From Stutzerimonas nosocomialis (lineage in GTDB: Bacteria; Pseudomonadota; Gammaproteobacteria; Pseudomonadales; Pseudomonadaceae): a stretch of DNA of 64,000 nt. The notes beneath the pieces were generated by a model. The model did not search any database. It was not told the origin of the DNA and was given only the letters and a program-made list of their open reading frames with translations. This document shows, piece after piece, positions 49,940-58,583 of this stretch. The stretch spans positions 26,369 through 90,368 of the forward strand of contig NZ_QLAE01000018.1 of the NCBI RefSeq assembly GCF_005876855.1, written 5' to 3'. Numbering within the stretch: the first letter of the stretch is position 1; each line of letters starts with the position of its first letter. The position numbers and the translations under genes were made by a program.

Positions 49940-51094
49940 TCAGCCGACCTGTTGCACCCTGTCGGTCTGTCCATAGCCGAATCGTGCCGCGACCGGGCCG
50001 GTGATGGTCTGGATCATCGCCCGTTCCTCGGCGCTGAATTCGGGTTGGTAATAGGTCGGCGCATGCAGCCCCGCCGCGGCCTGGTCGATCGTCTCGGCGG
50101 GAAAGGCCAGCTCGCCGTGGGCCAGCACCCGTTCGAGGGTCTCGCGCGGCGTCCCGCACAGGTCTTCGTAGCGCACCACCAGGCACGCCTCGCGCAGCGC
50201 GGGGTCCGCCTCCAGGGTGTCGGCCAGGTGGCGGTAGACATCGGCCCAGTAGCGGGCCCAGCCCTCGACTTCCTGGCCGTCGCGCCAGAGCTGCCGGACC
50301 CGCTCGGTGCTGGCCGGGTTGCCGAGGTTCATCGGCCGGCGGTCCAGGCCGAATTCGTAGTGGCCGACCCGGCGCATGTGTTCCAGCGCCCGGGGCTCCC
50401 GGGTTTCGCCGGTGGTGAAGAGCGCCTGCTGCTTGATCAGCGAGGCGATGTGCCAGACCGGGTCGCGTATCGCCAGGATGAAGCACGCCTGGGGGTAGAG
50501 CCGGTGCAGGTAGCCCAGCCGGGCGAGGTTGTAGTTGCCTTTGGCGAGGTAGCGCTGGCGCTTGCGGATGGCCAGCAGCTTGCGCAGGTGGTCGTCGTAG
50601 AAACGCTCGAACAGCGGATGGCGTTCGTCGCGTCCGAGTACCGAGCTGCGGGCCGGGTCGTGGGCGTCGGGGAAGAAGCCCATCCAGATCATCTCCTCGA
50701 AGGCCTCGGGGCTTTGCGAGGTGATGGCGATGCCGTCCTTGTGGGCGCGCTCCTTGGCCGCTTCCTCCTTCTGCGGCACCAGCGACAGCCAGCGGTTCCA
50801 CCAGTAGGGCGTGAACACCGGCGGGAAGTCCGCATAGCGGTGGCTGGCCACGTCGGGGTGGCTGGCCAGCTGTTCGAGCAGGATGGTGGTGCCGGAGCGG
50901 GCGAGGCCCGCGACATAGATCGGCCGGTCGATGCGAATGTCGACCAGGGTGTCTTCCAGCAGGCGGCTTTCCAGATTGCCGAAGCGGATCCAGGTCTGCG
51001 GGTAGCGGTGGATCCAGCCGCTGAGCAGGTGCATCCAGGTCGGTACGTCGAACGCCGGATCGGCTGTTTCGTTCCTGGGGGTCTGCGCGCTCAT
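49940..51094 (-). CDS. PAPS-dependent sulfotransferase family protein
   Basis: This 384-residue cytosolic sulfotransferase has a PAPS-binding loop [21 protein letters not shown] (around residues 60-80) and the 3'-phosphate-binding region [34 protein letters not shown] is the third typical segment. Acceptor specificity cannot be predicted. Its start overlaps the stop of the upstream membrane-protein gene by four bases, and an APS kinase gene follows, which would supply its co-substrate. Confidence 0.88.
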   Translation of the reverse strand: MSAQTPRNETADPAFDVPTWMHLLSGWIHRYPQTWIRFGNLESRLLEDTLVDIRIDRPIYVAGLARSGTTILLEQLASHPDVASHRYADFPPVFTPYWWNRWLSLVPQKEEAAKERAHKDGIAITSQSPEAFEEMIWMGFFPDAHDPARSSVLGRDERHPLFERFYDDHLRKLLAIRKRQRYLAKGNYNLARLGYLHRLYPQACFILAIRDPVWHIASLIKQQALFTTGETREPRALEHMRRVGHYEFGLDRRPMNLGNPASTERVRQLWRDGQEVEGWARYWADVYRHLADTLEADPALREACLVVRYEDLCGTPRETLERVLAHGELAFPAETIDQAAAGLHAPTYYQPEFSAEERAMIQTITGPVAARFGYGQTDRVQQVG

Positions 51095-51807
51095 TCGATG
51101 CGTGCCCAACGGTAGGTGAGCAGCGAGGCGAGCATCATGCAAGGCAGCAACAGCGCCAGCCAGGTGCGCATCCACGACGGGCCGAACGGCAGGTAGGAGC
51201 GCTCGGGCAGGCCGATCTCGACGCGCTGCACGGCGTTGTCGTCGGGCAGGTAGCCGAGCGGGTTGCCCAGCAGCCAGTTCCACCAGTGGCGCTGTTCGAT
51301 CACGGTGATCGGCGCGGTGAGTTCGATGTCCAGCCAGTCGCTGTCGGGCAGGTTGATCCGCACGATGGGTATCTCGCCGTCGCCGAACCACTCGGCATAG
51401 AAGGGCTCCGGCGCGACGTTCATCGCCGGTGCCTCGTCGGCGCGCGGGTATTCGTGGCTGTAGGTCTGGTCCAGCCAGCTGAGCAATGCCAGCAGCGGCA
51501 GCATGGAGATCAGGGTCGGCAGGGTGACCAGGCCCAGATGGCGGAAGGCGGCGCCGAACTGGGCGCGGATCAGCGGACCGGCTTCGCTCATCTCGCCATC
51601 GAAATCGTTGAGCCGCCGGCGGGCCTCGCGTGCCTCGCGCTTGGCGCGGCCAATCGAGGCCTGGGGGGAAATCACACGGTACAGCAGCAGCGTGCCGGCG
51701 CCGCCGATCGCGGCCCAGACCAGCAGCCGCGCGGTGTCGGGCAGTGCCGAGGCCATGGCGTCGTCGACGGCGGCGAACAATGGCGCAGGAAGGTTCAGTA
51801 GTCCCAT
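51091..51807 (-). CDS. Three-helix membrane protein of the sulfation operon
   Basis: This 238-residue protein has a transmembrane helix at about 27-45, a charged coiled-coil stretch ([19 protein letters not shown]), a second helix at 93-112, an aromatic extracytoplasmic region of about 95 residues, and a final helix at 214-234. The TM, coiled coil, TM order recalls EMC3/DUF106 members of the Oxa1 superfamily. This is a topology comparison, not a proven relationship. It overlaps the sulfotransferase gene by four bases. Confidence 0.7.
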   Translation of the reverse strand: MGLLNLPAPLFAAVDDAMASALPDTARLLVWAAIGGAGTLLLYRVISPQASIGRAKREAREARRRLNDFDGEMSEAGPLIRAQFGAAFRHLGLVTLPTLISMLPLLALLSWLDQTYSHEYPRADEAPAMNVAPEPFYAEWFGDGEIPIVRINLPDSDWLDIELTAPITVIEQRHWWNWLLGNPLGYLPDDNAVQRVEIGLPERSYLPFGPSWMRTWLALLLPCMMLASLLTYRWARIE

Positions 51808-51891
51808 AGGTCCCTCGTGTTCAGGGCCAGGATCGGCAGGGGCTTCGGCCGGCGTGGCGGCCGGGGTGCACCACCACGCCGGCGCCGGCCA

Positions 51892-52236
51892 TCAGAGGCG
51901 GCCGTGGGTGCCGGTGGCTTTTTCCTCGACGGGCACTTGCGGCAGCGCCTCGCCCGGCTCGGCCTCGCGGGCCTGGACCACCGGCGTTTCGGCTAGTGGG
52001 GAAGTGGAACTGGCGGCGGCCATCTGTTCGGCCTTGCGCCGCCGACGCATGCGCCGGATCGGCCACATCACGATGTAGATCACCGCCACGCCGACGGCGG
52101 CGAGCAGCCCCCAGAGCGCGGCGAGCAGCCCGAGTCCGGCACCGGGGCCGACGTAGGCATGGGCCGCGAGGGGCAGGGTGGTGAGAAGCAGCCCGGTGAT
52201 CAGGGCCTTGGGGAATCGCTTGGTGTCAGCGGTCAT
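51892..52236 (-). CDS. Small membrane protein with AYVGPGAG motif
   Basis: This 114-residue protein has a signal-like first helix ending PLAAHA. AYVGPGAGLGLLAALWGLLAA then leads into a second helix, an Arg-rich cytosolic stop (RRMRRRRK) and a charged tail. The ATG at 52236 is preferred because AGGTGA lies five bases upstream; an ATG three codons earlier has no spacing. It starts five bases after the arylsulfotransferase-like gene, so it is cotranscribed. Function unknown. Confidence 0.7.
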   Translation of the reverse strand: MTADTKRFPKALITGLLLTTLPLAAHAYVGPGAGLGLLAALWGLLAAVGVAVIYIVMWPIRRMRRRRKAEQMAAASSTSPLAETPVVQAREAEPGEALPQVPVEEKATGTHGRL

Positions 52237-52241
52237 GACAT

Positions 52242-53582
52242 TCACCTTTGCTGAGGATTGTCGATAACGGCGCGGAAGTCCTTGTCGAATTCTCCAACAG
52301 AGAAGCGTTGTCCTGACGAGACGATCGGAATGTAACGGTCCTGGTCTCCACCGCGGATCGGGTTGATGAACTCCCAGGCGATCTCGCCTGCGGGCGTCAC
52401 TTCGAAGAGCCGACCGCCATCGGATTCATTGATCAGGCGGTTGCCGTTGGGCAGGGTCTGGGCCGAGCTGCGCACATAGCTGTCGAACGGATGTTCATCG
52501 TTTCCCGCGTAGCTCCAGACAATCGCATGGGTGCGAGGGTTCACTTCCAGCACCCGCGCGGCGTTGCCGACCTGATAATTGGCGGCGTTGTCGAACAGCG
52601 TGAAGTTGCCGTTGGGCAGCGCCCGCGCATCGTGCTGCACGATCCACGGGCCGCGCGTCGCCCAGGTCATCTCGCCGGTTTCAGGATCGACCAGGGCCAC
52701 GGTGCCGATGTTGCGAAAGGAAATCAGCACCTGGCCCGGACGCCCCTGTGCCGGGGCGAAGGCGGCGCTGAGGGTCTCGTCCAGGTAGTGCACGCTGTTG
52801 GCGTGCAGCGGGTCGGAACCGGCGTAGGCGGGCGTCTGGTAGACCGGCTCGGCGAACGGCGAGTCGAGGAACGCCCTGGCCAGCGACACCTTGCTCAGCT
52901 CCTCGCCGGTCTGGCCGTCGAGCACCACCAGGAAGTCGTCCAGCCACGGCCGTTCCAGCCCCTGCAGACCGGGGATGTCGTCTTCGCTGAGGTCGTGGGT
53001 GAGGGTCACGACGCGCCCGTCGGGCGTCAGGTGCAGGTCGTGGTGGGTCGGCCCGTGGTAGGCCCAGATCAGTTTCGAGTCGCGGTCGATGCGGATCAGC
53101 CCATAGCCCCAGGGCGTGTCGTTGTCGGCGGTGATCACCACCAGCAGGTCGCCGTTGGGCATCAGCCGCGCCTTGTCCCAGTAGATGCGATCGGCATCGC
53201 GCGGCGCGCGGCCGCTGGGGCTCTTGTCCCAGATCTGGTCGTAGGGCAGTTCCCAGCGGTGCACCACCTTGCCCTGCATGTCGATCAGCTGGGCGTAGCT
53301 GCCGTCGCCGGAGGTGTAGAGCGTGACGCCCTCGTAGGCCTGGCCCGGTTCGTGGAGGGTCACGCCGCGGTCGTCGCGTCGCGCCTCGCGCCACAGGTGG
53401 GTCTCGGTGTACAGGTCGGTGGCCGACAGCTGGCTGAGCAGCGCGTGTCCGGCTCTGTAGGCGTCGTTGAAATAGCGGTAGGGGAAGGTCTTGGAGAGCG
53501 CCACGAACGCACCGGCCACGAAGGCGATGAACACGATGGCCACGAAGAAAAGGGTAAATCCGATCCGATCCGATCGATCCAT
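52242..53582 (-). CDS. Arylsulfotransferase-family beta-propeller protein, membrane-anchored
   Basis: This 446-residue protein has an uncleaved-looking N-terminal anchor (residues about 8-30) and a beta-propeller facing the periplasm. Family motifs are HHDLHLTPDG (180-189), QHDARALPNGNFTLFDNAAN (317-336), and SSAQTLPNGNRLINESDGGR. The same pattern is seen in ASST enzymes, which move sulfate between phenols without PAPS, and in many relatives of unknown function. The ATG at 53582 has GGAGG upstream. It is the first gene of a five-gene operon that also encodes a PAPS-dependent sulfotransferase and an APS kinase. Confidence 0.8.
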   Translation of the reverse strand: MDRSDRIGFTLFFVAIVFIAFVAGAFVALSKTFPYRYFNDAYRAGHALLSQLSATDLYTETHLWREARRDDRGVTLHEPGQAYEGVTLYTSGDGSYAQLIDMQGKVVHRWELPYDQIWDKSPSGRAPRDADRIYWDKARLMPNGDLLVVITADNDTPWGYGLIRIDRDSKLIWAYHGPTHHDLHLTPDGRVVTLTHDLSEDDIPGLQGLERPWLDDFLVVLDGQTGEELSKVSLARAFLDSPFAEPVYQTPAYAGSDPLHANSVHYLDETLSAAFAPAQGRPGQVLISFRNIGTVALVDPETGEMTWATRGPWIVQHDARALPNGNFTLFDNAANYQVGNAARVLEVNPRTHAIVWSYAGNDEHPFDSYVRSSAQTLPNGNRLINESDGGRLFEVTPAGEIAWEFINPIRGGDQDRYIPIVSSGQRFSVGEFDKDFRAVIDNPQQR

Positions 53583-53860
53583 CCGACCTCCTGCAGTGGG
53601 GTGCAAGACAGCGGCGCGCATGCGCGGCGTGAGGGACGGGCGCTCAGCCCGAACCTGCCTTGGGACTGCGTCAATGCCGTCGCGTTCGCTTCGAATCCGG
53701 CCGGCGAACGGCAATCGGTAACAAGATGCTGCCCGACCAGGAAAGGCTTTGGTGCGCCAGCGCCCACGAGACGCTGAACGTACGGCGTCGCGGTTTGTCT
53801 GCCTCACAGGCGCGCCAGCGACCGCTGGTGCGCAGCCTGTCGAATCACAAGGTGCCGTAC

Positions 53861-54634
53861 ATGACCGATGACATGACCCACGTCGCCCCGCCGCAGAGTC
53901 CAGCCCCGCTGGGCCGGCCCCGCCGCACCTTCGGCCTGGCGGTATCGATTCCCCTGTTGCTGGCGGTGGCGACCCCCTTTCTCTATCTGCACGGCAAGGC
54001 GTACCACGAAGGCTACCTGGGCTATTTCGATCTCGAACCCTCGATGTTTCCGCTGGATACCGCCGCGACCCTGATGACCGCCGTGATGGCCTGGGCGCAT
54101 GCGGCGACGGCCGGGATCACCGGGCTGACCGCGCTGCTGGCGGCCAACCTCGGCCTGGTGCTGGCGCTGTTCGTGCTCGCGGTGCTGCTGTTCGGGACCT
54201 TCAACTACCTCGTGCGCCGCTATCGCCCGGCCCTGGAGCGGTCGCGGCGAGCCCAGGCCGGCGATGCGCCGGCGAGCTGGTGGCGCGAGCTGGTGCGAAG
54301 CGCGCTCTACCTGTTCCTGCCCGGTTATGCGCTGTTCGCGCTGCTGCTGCTGGTGGCGCTGATCATCCTGCTGAACGTCGTGCCCTTCGTGAAGGTCGGT
54401 GCCGGCCAGGCGGCGCGTGACCTGCAGGGCGAGTTCAGGCGTGCGCCGGCGGTTCAGGTGGCGGACATGGCCGGCGCGGTGTCCGAGTACCGGCTGATCC
54501 AGTGCTCGACGCTGTTCTGCGCGCTCTACGCCCGGGGCACGGTGATGGCGGTGCCGGTTTCGGCGATCAACGCGGCGGTCACGGATGTCGGCGACAAGCT
54601 GGCGAGCGGGCAGGATCGGCCCCGGCGCGAGTGA
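53861..54634 (+). CDS. Membrane protein of unknown function (257 aa)
   Basis: The protein has three predicted transmembrane helices: about residues 25-43, 83-118 as a long hydrophobic stretch, and 152-180. A C-terminal extracytoplasmic domain contains two cysteines (IQCSTLFCALYARGTVM) that could form a disulfide. AAGGTG lies seven bases before the ATG at 53861. It is divergent from the sulfation operon across 278 bp and is followed at six bases by the DUF72 gene. Function unknown. Confidence 0.7.
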   Translation: MTDDMTHVAPPQSPAPLGRPRRTFGLAVSIPLLLAVATPFLYLHGKAYHEGYLGYFDLEPSMFPLDTAATLMTAVMAWAHAATAGITGLTALLAANLGLVLALFVLAVLLFGTFNYLVRRYRPALERSRRAQAGDAPASWWRELVRSALYLFLPGYALFALLLLVALIILLNVVPFVKVGAGQAARDLQGEFRRAPAVQVADMAGAVSEYRLIQCSTLFCALYARGTVMAVPVSAINAAVTDVGDKLASGQDRPRRE

Positions 54635-54639
54635 CAGGC

Positions 54640-55377
54640 ATGGCGTCGGATTCCGCGCTGTGGCTCGGTTGCGCCGGCTGGAGCCTGCCTCGCGAGCAGT
54701 GGCCGGCCTTTCCCGCCGAGGGCACGCACCTGGAGCGCTACGCCGGGCGCCTGCCGGCCTGCGAGATCAACACCTCCTTCTACCGGCCGCATCGGCCGGC
54801 CACCTACGCCAGGTGGGCGCAGAGCGTGCCGGCCGGGTTCCGCTTCTCGGTCAAGGTGCCCAAGCAGATCACCCACGAGCAGCGCCTGCGCGACTGCGAT
54901 GCCCTGCTCGAGGCCTTTTTGGAACAGTGCTCGGCGCTGGGAGACCGGCTCGGCTGCCTGCTGGTGCAGCTGCCGCCTTCGCTGGCCTATGACGCGCCAG
55001 TGGCCGAGCGCTTCTTCACCGCGCTGCGGGACCGCTTCGCCGGCGACGTCGCGCTGGAACCGCGCCATGTCAGCTGGGGGCAGGCCGAGCCGCTGCTGCA
55101 CGAGATGCGCATCGCCCGGGTCGCGGCCGACCCGTCTCCGCTCGGCGAGCCGTTGCAGCCGGCGGGCTGGCCGCAGCTGCGCTATTACCGTCTGCACGGC
55201 TCGCCACGCCTGTACTACTCGGCTTACGGTGCCGAGCGCCTGCGACCCTTGGCAAGGCAGTTGCTGGCCGAGCGCGAGGCCGGGGCGCGGGTCTGGTGCA
55301 TCTTCGACAACACCGCCAGCGGCGCGGCGGTGGCCGATGCGCTGCTCATGCAGGAACTGCTCGACGGGGCGGGGTGA
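54640..55377 (+). CDS. DUF72-family protein
   Basis: This 245-residue TIM-barrel-like protein shows the family pattern LWLGCAGWSLP, YAGRLPACEINTSFYRPHRPATYARWAQSVPAGFRFSVKVP and YYRLHGSPRLYYSAY. DUF72 proteins are widespread and have no established biochemical role. The ATG at 54640 follows the previous stop by five bases, so the pair is probably cotranscribed. Confidence 0.88.
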   Translation: MASDSALWLGCAGWSLPREQWPAFPAEGTHLERYAGRLPACEINTSFYRPHRPATYARWAQSVPAGFRFSVKVPKQITHEQRLRDCDALLEAFLEQCSALGDRLGCLLVQLPPSLAYDAPVAERFFTALRDRFAGDVALEPRHVSWGQAEPLLHEMRIARVAADPSPLGEPLQPAGWPQLRYYRLHGSPRLYYSAYGAERLRPLARQLLAEREAGARVWCIFDNTASGAAVADALLMQELLDGAG

Positions 55378-55878
55378 TCGTCCTGATGGTGGGGTGGAGC
55401 TTCACCATGACTCCTTCCCCGGCAGGGATATCTGAAGAGCTACGCCCGGGAGCGGTCTTGACCGCGAGCTTTTCGCCCTAGCACCCGATCTCCCTGCCAT
55501 CAACAGAGCCCACGATCCTGTGGGAACGGTCGGGGACGCCTGGTCTTGCCAGCGAGCTCTTGATCCCAGACGTAAAGACCAACCCCTTCAAGCAGACCAG
55601 CACGCCTGCGCAGCAGGCCCTTTCCGCACCACTCGTCGACGGTCCGCCCCGGCATCCGGCCCGCGATTGTGAGGGGCGGGGATGGAGGCGTAGAATCCGC
55701 GCCGCTCAGGTCGCTCTCCCATCTCCATCGTATTCGCCGTCCAGCCCTTCACGGCCGGAAGCGGTGCTTGCCGTGCATGGAACGGATGGGTTTCTTCTTC
55801 GCTGTTCCTTTCGGCGTCCCGTGTCCCACGGGAGCGCGGCCTCGCCATTGGAACAGGCTCTACCTTCAGACTCGCTCG
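55378..55878. other. 500-bp intergenic region with a REP-like palindrome
   Basis: No gene was found here. At 55449-55469 GGAGCGGTCTTGACCGCGAGC resembles the core of dispersed Pseudomonas REP elements (GCGG-CTTG-CCGCGA type). The open frames crossing the rest run on into sotB or lack ribosome sites. The 100 bp before 55879 presumably hold the sotB promoter. Confidence 0.5.
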
Positions 55879-57069
55879 ATGACCACAGTTGCGGATACCA
55901 CCGCCGGACGCTGGCTCAGTGTGATCGCACTGGCCCTTGGCGCCTTCATTTTCAATACCACCGAATTCGTGCCGGTGGCGCTGCTGTCGGACATCGGCCG
56001 CAGCTTCGAGATGCCCACGGCCCACGTCGGGCTGATGCTGACGATCTACGCCTGGGTGGTGGCGCTGATGTCGCTGCCGATGATGCTGCTCACCCGCAAC
56101 ATCGAGCGGCGCAAGCTGCTCACCTTCGTGTTCCTGGTGTTCATCGCCAGCCATGTCGTTTCCAGCCTGGCGTCGAATTTCACCATGCTGATGGTCAGCC
56201 GCGTCGGCATCGCCCTGGCCCACGCGGTGTTCTGGTCGATCACCGCGTCGCTGGCCGTCCGGGTCGCGCCGCAGGGCAAGCAGGCCCAGGCCCTCGGCCT
56301 GCTGGCGACCGGCAGCGCGCTGGCCATGGTGCTCGGCATTCCGCTGGGCCGGGTGGTGGGCGAGCTGCTGGGGTGGCGAACCACCTTCCTGGCGATCGCG
56401 GTCATCGCCGGGGTCACCATGCTCTGCCTGATGAAGGCGCTGCCGCTGCTGCCGAGCCAGAATTCCGGTTCGCTGCGCAGCCTGCCGGTGCTGTTCAAGC
56501 GTCCGGCGCTGGTAGCCGTCTACGTGTTGACCGCGCTGGTGATTACCGCCCATTTCACCGCGTACACCTACATCGAACCCTTCGCCCAGCTCGTCGCCGG
56601 CATCAGCGGCGACATGACCACGGTCCTGCTGTTGCTGTTCGGCGGCGCGGGCATCCTCGGTTCGTTCCTGTTCAGCCGCTACAGCGGCCGCTACCCGAAG
56701 GGCTTCGTGATCGCCGCCATCGCGGTGCTGTCGCTGTGCCTGCTGCTCCTGCTGCCGGCCGCGACGGATGCCTCCTCGCTCGGCGTGCTGGCGGTGGTCT
56801 GGGGTATCGCCAGCATGTGCTTCGGCCTGGCCCTGCAGTCCAAGGTCCTGTCGCTGGCCTCCGACGCGACCGACGTGGCGATGGCGCTGTTCTCCGGCAT
56901 CTTCAACATCGGGATCGGTGGCGGTGCCCTGCTGGGCAGCCTGGTGAGCACCCACCTCGGCCTGCCGAACGTGGGTATCGCCGGCGGGCTGCTGGCCTTC
57001 GCCGGGCTGATGCTCTGCTGCCTGACCACCTACCGTTTCGCGCGCCCGCTGCGGCCGACGGTGCCGTAG
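55879..57069 (+). CDS. sotB: Sugar efflux transporter SotB (MFS)
   Basis: This 396-residue MFS exporter has the same length as E. coli SotB. Shared landmarks are [52 protein letters not shown] and [19 protein letters not shown]. It exports arabinose and related sugars in E. coli. The ATG at 55879 was chosen by homology; the 70-residue upstream extension is noncoding. It is monocistronic. Confidence 0.92.
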   Translation: MTTVADTTAGRWLSVIALALGAFIFNTTEFVPVALLSDIGRSFEMPTAHVGLMLTIYAWVVALMSLPMMLLTRNIERRKLLTFVFLVFIASHVVSSLASNFTMLMVSRVGIALAHAVFWSITASLAVRVAPQGKQAQALGLLATGSALAMVLGIPLGRVVGELLGWRTTFLAIAVIAGVTMLCLMKALPLLPSQNSGSLRSLPVLFKRPALVAVYVLTALVITAHFTAYTYIEPFAQLVAGISGDMTTVLLLLFGGAGILGSFLFSRYSGRYPKGFVIAAIAVLSLCLLLLLPAATDASSLGVLAVVWGIASMCFGLALQSKVLSLASDATDVAMALFSGIFNIGIGGGALLGSLVSTHLGLPNVGIAGGLLAFAGLMLCCLTTYRFARPLRPTVP

Positions 57070-57304
57070 CGCCGGCAGCGGACGGCGATGCCCTGGCCGG
57101 CATGCGTTCTGTCGGCTTTGTCGGCGCCGGCGTTGTAAAGCGCGCACGCTGGGCTACATAACTCTTATGTCTGCCGATTCCACAGGCCAGGCGCGCGGCT
57201 GATCGCAGGAAGCGGGCCGGCCTGGCAACCGGGCGTGGCCCCGCGCGATCGGCAGGCCGACGCCGGACGGTCCGGCATCCCTGAGTCATCCATGGGAGCC
57301 CCGC

Positions 57305-58036
57305 ATGAACGCCTTCGCTGTCTGCTCGCCACGCGCCTTGCGCCTCGTCGCCACCGGCCTGCTGTGCGCCACGTCCATGGCCTGGGCACAGGTGCCTCTG
57401 GTCCTCGCGCCTGCGGCCTACACCGACCATGCGATGCGAATCGTCACCGACCGCCAGCGGCTGCTGAGCCAGCAGGGTGGCGTCGAATCGGCCTCGCTGC
57501 GCACCGCCACGCCGCACGCCACGACGCTGCGCTTTCAGCGCAACCCGGCGGTCGCCCACTGGGCCGAGAGCGTTCAGCTGCAAGCCTTTCGCCACAGCGA
57601 TCCGTTGCTGGCGCAGGTGCTCGAAGGCTTCGCCTCCCGCCACGATGCGGTCGCCACCTTTCGCGAGATGGTCGGCCAGTATGGCTACAGCCCCGACGAC
57701 CTGTCGGCGACCGCCGCCACCGAGCTGATCGTGGCCTGGATGATCGTCCACGACGCGCCCGAGCCGAGCCCGGCGCAGTTCGAGGCCGTGCGTCGCCAGT
57801 TGCATGCCAGCCTGCTGCAGAACCCGACGGTGCTCGAGCTCAACAGCGATGCCCTGCAGGCCACCAGCGACCCCCTGCTGTTGCGCAGCGTGACCTTCGC
57901 CATCGCCCGGGGCGCGCCCGAGCTGAGAACCCGGGAGCAGCGCGAACAGCTGCGCCAGCGCGTGGCCGCCCTGGTCCGCGAGTCGTCCGGGCTGGACATC
58001 CAGCGCCTGACCCTGGCCGAAGAGGGCTTTCGCTGA
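57305..58036 (+). CDS. Exported protein of unknown function (243 aa)
   Basis: A Sec signal peptide ends near SMAWAQ (residue 29). The mature part is mostly helical with a variable linker and a conserved-looking segment of the form FREMVGQYGYSPDDLSATAATELIVAWMI, then FEAVRRQL. This spacing recalls DUF6683-type periplasmic proteins; the match is tentative. GGGAG precedes the ATG. Confidence 0.72.
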   Translation: MNAFAVCSPRALRLVATGLLCATSMAWAQVPLVLAPAAYTDHAMRIVTDRQRLLSQQGGVESASLRTATPHATTLRFQRNPAVAHWAESVQLQAFRHSDPLLAQVLEGFASRHDAVATFREMVGQYGYSPDDLSATAATELIVAWMIVHDAPEPSPAQFEAVRRQLHASLLQNPTVLELNSDALQATSDPLLLRSVTFAIARGAPELRTREQREQLRQRVAALVRESSGLDIQRLTLAEEGFR

Positions 58037-58187
58037 CGGAAGGTCGCATGGCGGTCCGACCGTCGCCGCCCGCGATCCGGCTCGGGGACGCCGCGCCGTC
58101 CGTCTCCCATGCCGGTCGTCCGACGTGCTGAACGTCGTCCGACCGCCAGCCTCCAACTGTTTAACAGCCGCGTCCGAGGGACTGCCC

Positions 58188-58343
58188 ATGAGCGAAGACT
58201 TGCCGCTGCACGGTCAGCCTCCGACCGAAGACGAACCCGACATCACGATGACCGACGCCGCAGAAGCCGAGCCCGGAGAAGATCCGGACTTCGACGAAGC
58301 CGGTGAAGGCGTAACCGACCAGCCGCGTGAGCAGAGGAATTGA
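58188..58343 (+). CDS. Tiny acidic protein, first of a tandem pair
   Basis: This 51-residue protein contains about 16 Asp or Glu residues and few hydrophobics (MSEDLPLHGQPPTEDEP onward, with a DEAGEG segment). GAGGGA lies upstream of the ATG at 58188. It ends three bases before the next tiny gene, suggesting cotranscription. No family recognised; probably disordered. Confidence 0.6.
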   Translation: MSEDLPLHGQPPTEDEPDITMTDAAEAEPGEDPDFDEAGEGVTDQPREQRN

Positions 58344-58346
58344 GCC

Positions 58347-58514
58347 ATGATCGACAAAGACGACCCCCTGGTAGAAGAAGAAGGCCAGACCCCCACCGAT
58401 TACGACGAATACGGTGAAGGCCCCAACGTGGAAAACGCACCCGAGAACATCGACGAAGCCGGCCGCGAGCAGATGGAGCGGCAAAAGAACATCGACGAAA
58501 GCCCGCTGGGGTGA
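58347..58514 (+). CDS. Tiny acidic protein, second of a tandem pair
   Basis: This 55-residue protein starts MIDKDDPLVEEEGQTPTDYD and ends NIDESPLG. Like its neighbour it is highly acidic and shares DEYGEGP/DEAG-type segments, so the pair may be diverged duplicates. AGAGGAATTG precedes the ATG. A strong terminator follows 26 bases after the stop, which closes the transcription unit. Confidence 0.6.
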   Translation: MIDKDDPLVEEEGQTPTDYDEYGEGPNVENAPENIDEAGREQMERQKNIDESPLG

Positions 58515-58535
58515 GATCCGGCGCACCTGGCCCAT

Positions 58536-58566
58536 GAAAAAGCCCAGCACTTGCTGGGCTTTTTTT
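58536..58566. terminator. Bidirectional rho-independent terminator
   Basis: AGCCCAGCA (58541-58549) pairs with TGCTGGGCT (58552-58560). A residues lie on the left and six T residues on the right. It lies between the tiny acidic genes and the convergent rlhA. Confidence 0.9.
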
Positions 58567-58583
58567 CGTGCGCGCCTGACGGC

